Assembly: GCA_009782875.1 (NCBI GenBank)
Contig: WRIE01000009.1
Span: 1 to 64,000 of the forward strand
Reading direction: 5' to 3'
Source: Eubacteriaceae bacterium
GTDB taxonomy: Bacteria; Bacillota; Clostridia; Eubacteriales; Anaerofustaceae
DNA: 64,000 nucleotides
Shown here: positions 56,931 through 64,000 of the stretch, one piece after another
Position numbering within the stretch: the stretch's first letter is position 1
Layout of the letters: each line of letters begins with the position of its first letter
The notes under the pieces: model-generated
What the model was told of the DNA's origin: nothing
Database searches by the model: none
The model's input: only the letters and a program-made list of their open reading frames with translations
Position numbers and translations under genes: made by a program

Positions 56931-57776
56931 TCACCCGACCATTTTCTTGATAAGCCGGATACAGTCTGGATTTGAGCCGCAGCACCCGCCAATAATATCG
57001 GCCCCGGCTTCGAATAATCCCACAACGCCCTCGGCAAACTCCTCCGCCGGCATCGTGTAGATGGCTGCGCCTTCAGGCGTGGTTTCAGGCATTCCCCTGT
57101 TGGGCTCTGCGATCAACGGCACCTTTCCTTTCACAAGCGCTTTCATAGCTTCGACCAAAGGCGCCATGGCCTTTGGGGCGAGGGTGCAGTTGCAGCCCAC
57201 TGCGTCAGCCCCTGCGTCAACAACCCTTTGGATAGACCCTAGAGGATCCCCAAGCCAAGTCTTCCTGTTTGTGCCAAAAGTCATGGTTGCATACACAGGC
57301 ATAGCAGCTGATATCTCCTTTGCCGCCTTGACAGCCTCTGCCAGCTCAAGGGATGAGGAAAAAGTTTCGAAAAAGACAAGGTCAACCCCCCCCAAAGCTA
57401 TCTGTATCTGCTCGGCGAAGTATTCTTGGATCCTTTCAGGCGAGGGCGCTTTGCGCGGGTTTACCATCAACGGGCTTGGAGACAGGTCCAATGCAATGCG
57501 CTTGCCCGGGAAAGCAGAGCAAGCTTCTCTTGCAGCCTCAATGGCGTAAAGGATAATGTCTTCCCTCGACGCTTTGGTGGCGTAGACGATATCGTCAGAG
57601 ACGCAGAAGGTGTTTGTCAGAATCACATCAGAGCCTGCAGCCAAATATGCTTTGTGGATTCCAGTGATTTCTGCTGTGTTATTTATATTTGCCAGATAGC
57701 AGCCTGCAGCGTCATAGCCCCTTGCCATTAGCAAAGCGCCCATCGAGCCGTCCAAAAGCAGCGGTTTTTGCCTCAT
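56931..57776 (-). CDS. Homocysteine S-methyltransferase family protein (MetH N-domain-like)
   Basis: 281 residues, a single homocysteine-binding (betaine-homocysteine methyltransferase-like) domain. LLDGSMGALLMARG and VILTNTF at the start are typical; zinc ligands lie in GCNCTLAP (about 208) and IIGGCCGSNP (about 270). Probably moves a methyl group to homocysteine to make methionine, either alone or with separate corrinoid partners that are not seen here. 22 bases downstream of uppP on the same strand. Confidence 0.88.
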   Translation of the reverse strand: MRQKPLLLDGSMGALLMARGYDAAGCYLANINNTAEITGIHKAYLAAGSDVILTNTFCVSDDIVYATKASREDIILYAIEAAREACSAFPGKRIALDLSPSPLMVNPRKAPSPERIQEYFAEQIQIALGGVDLVFFETFSSSLELAEAVKAAKEISAAMPVYATMTFGTNRKTWLGDPLGSIQRVVDAGADAVGCNCTLAPKAMAPLVEAMKALVKGKVPLIAEPNRGMPETTPEGAAIYTMPAEEFAEGVVGLFEAGADIIGGCCGSNPDCIRLIKKMVG

Positions 57777-57798
57777 TTAATAAAATGCCTCCATCGTA

Positions 57799-58620
57799 TT
57801 ACGCTAAGATCAAAACTATGCAGCTTGCCAGCACAAGGTAAGCGCAAAACAGGTAAGTCATGTTTTTCTTGACCATTTTTTTGAATAACACTATTGACAA
57901 GCAGCCTGTGGCTGTGCTTGAGATGAAACCTGCTAAAACCACAGGCAAGCTTAACGACAAAGCTGTGTCAAAAACTTTGGCTATATCCAACAGCAGAGAG
58001 CCTAGAATCGCAGGCACCGCCATCAAGAAAGACAACTCCAAAGCTTCCTCTCTCATTAAGCCTAAAAAAAGCCCCCCTGCTAAAGTTGTCCCAGAGCGGG
58101 ACAGGCCCGGCACGATAGCCAAGGCTTGGAAACACCCCACGAGCAGGCTCTTCTTGGCTCCTAAATCCTCCAAGCGGGTAGTGTTTTCCCTGCTCGCCGC
58201 GTTTGAAAAGGCCAGGACAACCGCTGTGAGAAAGAACGTGAAGGGAATCACATAGATGCTTTTGAACAAGCCATCGATAAAATCCTCCAACAAGATCCCG
58301 ACAAAAGCAGCCGGTATGCTGGCTATAATTATATACACAGCATATTTCCTATACTTGCTTTTGGACAAGCAAGGGCCTTTTAGCCTGGCTATATCAAACA
58401 GCATCAGGAAAAACTCTTTGGCTATCCCCAATACCGAGCCCCAATAAACAACTATGATAGCCATTGCTGTCGCTACATGGAGGATAATTGAGAAAGACAA
58501 GCCACCTTCCTCAATCCCAAAAAAATATGAGGCTGCAACCAAGTGCCCTGAACTTGATATTGGCAAAAACTCTGTCAAGCCTTGGATTATTCCAAGAATC
58601 AACGCTTCTAGAACTGTCAT
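57799..58620 (-). CDS. uppP: Undecaprenyl-diphosphatase
   Basis: Recycles undecaprenyl pyrophosphate for peptidoglycan synthesis; overproduction gives bacitracin resistance. About 273 residues from the ATG at 58620 with GAGG 7 bases upstream. Family motifs GIIQGLTEFLPISSSGHLV and PGLSRSGTTLAGGLFLG contain the Glu, Ser and Arg of the active site. About eight membrane helices. Confidence 0.96.
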   Translation of the reverse strand: MTVLEALILGIIQGLTEFLPISSSGHLVAASYFFGIEEGGLSFSIILHVATAMAIIVVYWGSVLGIAKEFFLMLFDIARLKGPCLSKSKYRKYAVYIIIASIPAAFVGILLEDFIDGLFKSIYVIPFTFFLTAVVLAFSNAASRENTTRLEDLGAKKSLLVGCFQALAIVPGLSRSGTTLAGGLFLGLMREEALELSFLMAVPAILGSLLLDIAKVFDTALSLSLPVVLAGFISSTATGCLSIVLFKKMVKKNMTYLFCAYLVLASCIVLILA

Positions 58621-58880
58621 AAATTGCCTCATTTCTCAGATAAGTGATTATATCACAGTTTAGCAGCCCAAGGCTTAAAAAATTGAGCTTTATGCTGCCA
58701 TTGCATTGCCAATGCCGGATATCGATGCGCGTGTTGAAAAACCGTGGGAAAAATGTCCATACAATTTCACTCCAAGGCTTGAAAACACGTTATGAAAACG
58801 AGATAATAAACTGCCAAGCACGTTGTTCCATAAACGGCATTATTTCGCACACGGCAATAACTTAGGGAAGCAGGGCGCTA

Positions 58881-60203
58881 ATGGAGAGCAAAATAACTAT
58901 ACTTGGCTTTGGATGCGGGGAAGAAGGAGAAATCACTTTGCGCACAATGGAGGCGCTCCGAAATGCGGACAAGGTCTTTATCCGCACAGCCAGGCATCCC
59001 GCCGCCTCAATTCTGGAGAGGGAGTCCATCGATTATGAATCCTTCGACAACTTGTATGACAATGCCCAAGACCATGAGGGCTTGTATTTGGAAATTGCCC
59101 GCCAAGTGCTCTCCTGCCCTGCGGGCAAGGTAGCCTATGTAGTGCCAGGCAATCCCTTCTTTGCAGAAAAGAGCGTCCAGCTTATCCTGTCCTTGGGCCA
59201 AGGCAGGGACATTGAAGCAGTGCCTTCTGTGAGTTTTGTCGATGGGGTCTACTCTGCTACAAGAAAAGACGCCATTGAAGGCTTCAAGTTGCTCGACGCC
59301 TTGTCATTGGACACACAAGCCCCTGACACCACTTGCATGAACATAATCTGCCAAGTATACGACAAGGCGACTGCCTGCGATGTGAAAACCGCGCTGATGA
59401 AATACTACAGCGACGAAACACCTGTCCTATTGGTGAATGCCGCCGGCACAGCCAGCGAGGACATCGTGCCCTGCTTGCTTCATGAGATTGACACAAAATG
59501 CGAAATCAGCCATTTGACATCCCTTGTAATCCCGAAAGCGGGAATTGGCTTGACGCTGGGCAGTTTTACTACACTAAGAACAATTTTTGAGGTTCTTAGA
59601 GGGGATGGCGGATGCCCTTGGGACAGGGAGCAGACAGTCCAATCGCTTGTGCCATATATTATCGAGGAAGCTTACGAGTTGGTGGGCGCAATTGAGCTTT
59701 CTGATGAAGGTGCGATTCTGGAGGAGCTTGGGGATTTGCTTTTGCAGGTTATGCTTGCCAGCCAAATTAAAAGCGATGAGGGATCGTTCTCGATTGACGA
59801 GGTTATATATGTGTTGTCTGACAAGATGCTTCGCCGCCACCCCCATGTGTTTGCCGGGGAGGAGGCAAGCGAAATTAACGCGCTATGGGAGCACATCAAG
59901 GATAGCGAGCATGGAGTAGCAAAACCTGCTGAAAGGGCAATGGCAGTATCCGACAGGCTGCCTTCGTTAATGTACGCCCAGAAAGTGATGTCACGCGCTT
60001 CGCTGGCTGGCACTATCGGCGAGCGCCTCAAGGCTTTGCAAAAGCAAGTTTCAGCCTTGGACGAAGAAAGCTTGGCTGCCTGGTTGCCTCTGGCAATGCT
60101 CGAGCTTGCCAATTTGTCTGGCATGTGCGGGCTGGATGCGGAAATGGATTTGAGGAATGCAGTCAAACTATTTCTAAAACAGCTAAATCAAGATAATATT
60201 TAA
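58881..60203 (+). CDS. YabN-type fusion: tetrapyrrole-methylase-like domain + MazG NTP pyrophosphohydrolase
   Basis: 440 residues. Residues 1-210 resemble a SAM-dependent tetrapyrrole (corrin/porphyrin) methylase (ITILGFGCGEEGEITLRTMEAL; VAYVVPGNPFFAEKSV). Residues 225-440 are MazG: GGCPWDREQTVQSLVPYIIEEAYELV, EELGDLLLQVMLASQI and RRHPHVF give the EExxE...ExxD metal site. Removes pyrophosphate from (non-canonical) NTPs. HU follows, as in Bacillus (yabN near hup-like genes). Confidence 0.93.
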   Translation: MESKITILGFGCGEEGEITLRTMEALRNADKVFIRTARHPAASILERESIDYESFDNLYDNAQDHEGLYLEIARQVLSCPAGKVAYVVPGNPFFAEKSVQLILSLGQGRDIEAVPSVSFVDGVYSATRKDAIEGFKLLDALSLDTQAPDTTCMNIICQVYDKATACDVKTALMKYYSDETPVLLVNAAGTASEDIVPCLLHEIDTKCEISHLTSLVIPKAGIGLTLGSFTTLRTIFEVLRGDGGCPWDREQTVQSLVPYIIEEAYELVGAIELSDEGAILEELGDLLLQVMLASQIKSDEGSFSIDEVIYVLSDKMLRRHPHVFAGEEASEINALWEHIKDSEHGVAKPAERAMAVSDRLPSLMYAQKVMSRASLAGTIGERLKALQKQVSALDEESLAAWLPLAMLELANLSGMCGLDAEMDLRNAVKLFLKQLNQDNI

Positions 60204-60343
60204 AATTATATAAATATTACTTTTTGCCGGCAATTTGATTACTGACAGATAATTTATTTATATCCAGAATAGTCGAATCCTGTCGATCGTTGGTAATACG
60301 TACGATTTTTAGCAAAAATATACTCATAGAATCAAAAATTGTA

Positions 60344-60372
60344 TTGATAATCGTGATCACAGCGTGTATTAT
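60344..60372 (+). promoter_or_regulatory. hup promoter
   Basis: TTGATA (60344-60349) and TATTAT (60367-60372), 17 bases apart, 27 bases before the HU start codon. HU therefore has its own promoter separate from the MazG gene. Confidence 0.6.
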
Positions 60373-60399
60373 AAAATTAATCTTATGCAGGAGGATGAA

Positions 60400-60675
60400 A
60401 TGAACAAGGCTGAGCTAATCGCGGCAATGGCTGAGAAATCTGAATTATCTAAAAAGGATTCTGAAAAGGCTTTGTCCGCATTTATTGACACCGTCACTGA
60501 AACTTTAAAAGAGGGGGACAAAGTTTCTTTAGTGGGGTTCGGAACATTCGAGGCTCGGAATAGGGCTGCTAGAATTGGAATTAACCCTAGAACAAAAGAA
60601 AAAATGAACATTGAAGCTACTAAGACACCTAGCTTTAAAGCAGGAAAAGCATTTAAAGAAGTTTTAAGAAAGTAG
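60400..60675 (+). CDS. hup: DNA-binding protein HU
   Basis: 91 residues, the standard HU length. MNKAELIAAMAEKSELSKKDSEKALSAF, then the DNA-binding arm GFGTFEARNRAARIGINPRTKEKMNI and a conserved end TPSFKAGKAFKEVLRK. AGGAGG lies before the ATG at 60400; upstream in-frame ATGs overlap the promoter. Compacts the nucleoid. In the absence of IHF in Firmicutes it could also help bend the CRISPR leader (speculative). Confidence 0.97.
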   Translation: MNKAELIAAMAEKSELSKKDSEKALSAFIDTVTETLKEGDKVSLVGFGTFEARNRAARIGINPRTKEKMNIEATKTPSFKAGKAFKEVLRK

Positions 60676-60788
60676 GCTTCAGATTTAACTTTTGTCAGTT
60701 TATTAAAAAATCCATCTTGTAACACGGCTTTAAAATAAAATTTTTAAAAAGCTGATTACATTGAAATCAGGCATTAGTTGATTCATAT

Positions 60789-60832
60789 ACTTCCTTCCAG
60801 CAGAAACAAAGCCAGAAGGAAGTTTTTTTTTT
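60789..60832 (+). terminator. hup terminator
   Basis: ACTTCCTTC (60789-60797) pairs with GAAGGAAGT (60815-60823), followed by a run of ten Ts. Strong intrinsic terminator. Confidence 0.9.
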
Positions 60833-63185
60833 GACTGATTATATGGCATAATTAAAGGGTTTTTTGGAAATTAAGCACTTGCAGCATAGTCTGGAAGCCT
60901 TTCCCATTTTTTTGGAATATATACCATGTTTTCGATACTAATCCAAGCAATCTCCACCAATAAAATTGTAATTTTCGGAAAATCATATATTTAATTTTTC
61001 AAGTTTAATGAAAATAGTGTTTAATCAAAAAAAACGAATAATATGTTTATTTCTGCTTTTTTTTCAAACATATCTTAACAAAAAATTCAAATTGAAATCC
61101 TTGTTACAACTTGCCCCAAACTCTATGCAAACCGCTTGAATTAACTGAAACATCTGCTTTATGCCGAAAATATGTTGATATATTAGTCAAGAAAATGAGT
61201 ATTTTTTTACTAGCCTTTTCTTGAATTTGCATCCAAAAGAGCAATTCAATCTTGCTAGTAACTTGAAACTTCATGCACTGACCATAAAAATATCCTGCAT
61301 TACATACTTGCTCAAATTTGCCTTAGAATTCCTTTTGTAAATTTTCATCTAAAGTATAAAGACACATCTCTTTCTCATCACATTATTAAGGATTTGAAGA
61401 GAGCGATTAGCCCAATAACGAATCCCTCAGACACACTAAAAACTCGATTAGGTTTCAAGACAGGAGATAGCGATAATACGCATTCGACAGACAAATACAG
61501 CACTATGGATGAAGAATGCTGCAACGAAAAAGAACATTTACCAATAGCAGGAAAGGCCAGAAAAGCATATGCTTTTCTGGCCTTTCTTGAATATATCGGA
61601 ATACTTTTTCGTACAAATATCGATCCGTTTTCCACGGTTCTTTGTTGTAACTTAAAACGAAAATTTGTCATGACACAAAACTCACTTTTCTTAGTTTGAT
61701 GCATAGCGCCTTGTAAAGACTGGCTGGCTCGGCACCGGTAGCTTTCGCCAAATTGTTTTAAAGGAAAACTTAGCTGTAAAGATGCAATAAAAGCGTACAG
61801 CGACCCGCAAAATGCGTAAACCATCTCCCTAACAGGAACCTATCGCTGCCATATTGCCAATCCAAGGCAGCCGCAACCTTCACACCCCAATCCCCAATCT
61901 TAACCAATTAACCTAGTGCCATTGCATGTTCACATTAGTGAAAAATATGAAAACAAATCGAGTGGTAGGTGTATTATTTCTGGCTAAGCCCTCAAAGCTG
62001 TTTTGAGACCGCTGGCATCATAAAAAGATCTTGGTTTGTTAGTGTTTCGGTTGCATGATCAACAATTCTATACTTCGCGCCATGTGTTATGTGCGGAAAT
62101 TGCAGCCATATACTTGTTTTCAATTGCCTGTTCTTGGAGGGGACGCAATGCCCTCACGCTGCGCCCAACTGGTGGTTTGCCCGTTGCTAATGCAACTTGC
62201 TTCGCATTGAATATGCCATAGGCCTGCTGGTATATTTTCCGACTAGCCATATTTCTCCTCTTGGGTGGGCAGCCAACGAAGCATTGTCCAGAATCGATGT
62301 TGCTAGCATGGTTTACTGAGTTGTTTGATGTGCCGAAGTAGCTTAGCAGCAGTTTGTTGGCCATTCTTTCGCAATTGCTAGCCAGAGCGCAGTAAAATGA
62401 TGCGGGCATCATCTCCTAGATAAATCATGGCTTAGTTTGGCTAGCGAATTCAGTGCTTTTTTTCAACTAGCAAGATACTAGCTTGCTATCGTTTATTTGG
62501 CATTGCTGAAATATATCCGTTGCAACTCGTTGGCATTAGCTTGCTAAATTTCAACATAGTTTTAGTCAATATTTCACTTTGCAAAGCAATGGCAAATCAC
62601 AAAAACACTTTCTATGCATCTAGCAGGCATTGGCTGCAAAAATTTTTTGCCAGCCTAAATTGGTGGCATCCAAAATATTAGGACCGGTTTGCTTGATGTT
62701 TGATATATTCAATTTACTGGCGTAAGAGCGTTGTTGCACCCAGAAGAAGGCAACCAGCTAGATGGTTGCCAAGCAACAATGCGTGTGGATATGGTTTTTT
62801 CCTTGCGTTGATGTGTATAAACTGGATTGCCCCACACTATTGGAGCATAGTCTTATTTTTATATCAGCACAGAAATTGCTTAGCCGGGCCATAAATTATT
62901 GTTTGCCTGATTTGAGCGAGCACTTAGTAAAAATGTGTAGCTGAACAGATAATTTCCCTTTAATCACTTTGCTGGGGCGCGATATAATAATTCTCATCCA
63001 TGGAGCTTCAGACATGGCACAAGAGCCCGGATATTGACATGCTATAATACAGCCTCCAACAATTTCCGATATATATATTCCTAACTCGCTGCCTACCTGC
63101 CTGTTCGTGAATAATTTTTCAAGATATAGGCAAACTACGAATGCAACACAATTACCATTACATCAATAGTTAAGGAAGGTACACA
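60833..63185. other. Gene-poor, AT-rich stretch of about 2.3 kb
   Basis: No protein family recognised. Open frames are short, lack SD sites and look random in composition. It contains the perfect palindrome at 61551-61586. It may be a graveyard of lost genes or hold unrecognised RNA; I cannot tell. Confidence 0.6.
61551..61586. repeat. 36-base perfect palindrome
   Basis: Arms GAAAGGCCAGAAAAGCAT / ATGCTTTTCTGGCCTTTC with no spacer. As RNA it is a long hairpin, terminator-like but with only TTGAA after it. There is no gene on either side within 600 bases. Confidence 0.85.
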
Positions 63186-63638
63186 ATGAAAAGCACTAAA
63201 GCTAGCCCGAAATCTAGCTCAACAACCACAACAAAGGCACAATCCAAAACCCAAGAATCAACTTCGAAGACACAGCGCCAAGCTGCTTCGACAACAAATA
63301 AACAATCTGCTACAGTCAAACAGACAGCAAAACAACAAGTGTCTAACCCGCCGGCAACTGGCAAAGTCAGCAGGTCCATGAATACCTTGACTGCTATCCC
63401 GAAACAAAATGCATCGGCCAAAAAAATAACCGCTCTTGTTAAAAGGAGCGGGAAAACTACCGGCTACCAATTTGCAGACGGAACTGTAATGAACAAGCCT
63501 GACGCTATCAAGCTTGCCAAAAAAGGTGGAATACAAGGTGTTGGCATTGCTAAAAGAAACGGAAGCGAATATCTCAAGACACTGCCAGACGGCAGCGTTA
63601 AAACTAACTTAACCAAGCTTCCGACTGTCACTTTATAG
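63186..63638 (+). CDS. DUF3892-domain protein with low-complexity N-terminus
   Basis: 150 residues. Residues 1-75 are almost only Ser, Thr, Lys, Gln, Ala (disordered, basic). Residues 79-148 fit DUF3892: KKITALVKRSGKTTGYQFADG, DAIKLAKKGGIQGVG, and the C-terminal R-NGSEYLKTLPDGS ... NLTKLP. Function unknown; the domain is often found as a short single protein. AAGGAAGG lies 6-8 bases before the ATG, and a strong terminator follows, so it is a real, single-gene unit in an otherwise empty region. Confidence 0.75.
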   Translation: MKSTKASPKSSSTTTTKAQSKTQESTSKTQRQAASTTNKQSATVKQTAKQQVSNPPATGKVSRSMNTLTAIPKQNASAKKITALVKRSGKTTGYQFADGTVMNKPDAIKLAKKGGIQGVGIAKRNGSEYLKTLPDGSVKTNLTKLPTVTL

Positions 63639-63654
63639 CTTTAGTCAAACTATG

Positions 63655-63683
63655 GGCTGGTTGCTGGTTACCAGCCTTTTTTT
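63655..63683 (+). terminator. Terminator after the DUF3892 gene
   Basis: GGCTGGT (63655-63661) pairs with ACCAGCC (63670-63676), followed by seven Ts. Confidence 0.85.
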
Positions 63684-63905
63684 ATTAGCTATGCCAATCT
63701 TTCAGCAAGCCAAGCGAAGCTGTAAACGGCTAGTCCAAACATCGCGAAAAAACCTGCGATGTGGTACGTTCCATATTATAACCATGTAAAAATCTTTATT
63801 TAGAGGTGGCCGGCTTGTCAAGACACAGAACCGAAAATTCTTAATGTACTTACATATGATATTCAGTGCTTGATCCCTTGGCTTTGGGGCGGTTTCTAGA
63901 CCTTG

Positions 63906-63977
63906 CGGTGGAAGGCGGAGCCTTCCACCGAGCCCTTCGCCCTTCGGAGGCTGAGGGCATAAGCCTCCGCGTTTTTT
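63906..63977 (+). repeat. Pair of GC-rich hairpins, second one terminator-like
   Basis: CGGTGGAAGGC (63906-63916) pairs with GCCTTCCACCG (63920-63930). CGGAGGCT (63945-63952) pairs with AGCCTCCG (63962-63969) and is followed by six Ts. There is no gene directly before it. It looks like a repeat-type or relic element; a genome-wide search would show whether it is multicopy. Confidence 0.6.
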
Positions 63978-64000
63978 CTTGGCTGCCACCAGCCTACACA

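Noticed and set aside
61378-61824. 148-codon minus-strand frame and its plus-strand partner
   Set aside because: Both run through the palindrome, have no SD and no recognisable family; kept as gene-poor DNA.
62068-62412. 114-codon minus-strand frame
   Set aside because: No recognised domain or ribosome binding site; low confidence in being coding.
63702-63989. 95-codon minus-strand frame starting MAAKKKRGG
   Set aside because: It reads through the two GC hairpins, and its start is the complement of a T-tract; likely not coding.

Overview
The window looks like a chromosomal segment of a spore-forming, anaerobic-type Firmicute (class Clostridia or a near relative). The evidence is the sleB-ypeB spore-germination pair with a sigma-G-like promoter, the whiA-ftsK-rimO-pgsA-cinA-recA order, the rpoZ-priA-def-fmt-rsmB-rlmN-prpC-prkC-rsgA order, a B12-dependent ribonucleotide reductase, and HU next to a YabN/MazG protein. 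I cannot name the genus.

Layout. 0-6.5 kb: TraB-family protein and class II ribonucleotide reductase (minus), divergent from glmS (plus). 6.5-20 kb: a complete type I-E CRISPR-Cas locus, all on the minus strand: cas3, cse1, cse2, cas7, cas5, cas6e, cas1, cas2 fused to a DnaQ-like exonuclease, then an array of 68 repeats and 67 spacers (period 61). 20.2-21 kb: decayed IS5-family transposase. 21.3-22.7 kb: SPFH membrane protein plus a small ribbon-helix-helix protein behind an operator-like inverted repeat. 22.7-30.2 kb: whiA-to-recA operon. 30.7-38.2 kb: peptidoglycan-binding protein, Ca2+-type P-ATPase and two near-identical GPH-type transporters made by a tandem duplication that left a fossil of the ATPase 3' end. 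38.4-40.2 kb: dead group II intron directly behind the rsgA terminator. 40.3-51 kb: translation, cell-wall kinase and replication-restart operon. 51-60.7 kb: class A PBP, a GH73-like protein, ypeB/sleB, homocysteine methyltransferase, uppP, MazG, HU. 60.8-64 kb: mostly gene-poor, with one DUF3892-type gene.

Most interesting system. Between cse1 and cas3 (about 17310-17386, plus strand) lies a degenerate mini-CRISPR: a pseudo-repeat with an intact 8-nt 5'-handle region, a short 19-nt guide, and a second pseudo-repeat that keeps only the hairpin. The guide matches the adjacent cse1 promoter. Thirteen of its first 15 positions are identical, with mismatches only at positions 6 and 12, the bases that Cascade flips out. 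The matched site sits exactly between the -35 and -10 boxes and is preceded by AAC, which agrees with the C that follows 63 of 67 array repeats. This is the architecture expected of a crRNA-like guide (CreR class) that directs Cascade to repress its own operon. The class is known; this instance was found here by reading the sequence and has not been tested.

The pre-crRNA leader also appears to lie inside the 3' coding end of cas2-dnaQ, because only 25 bp separate that gene from the first repeat.
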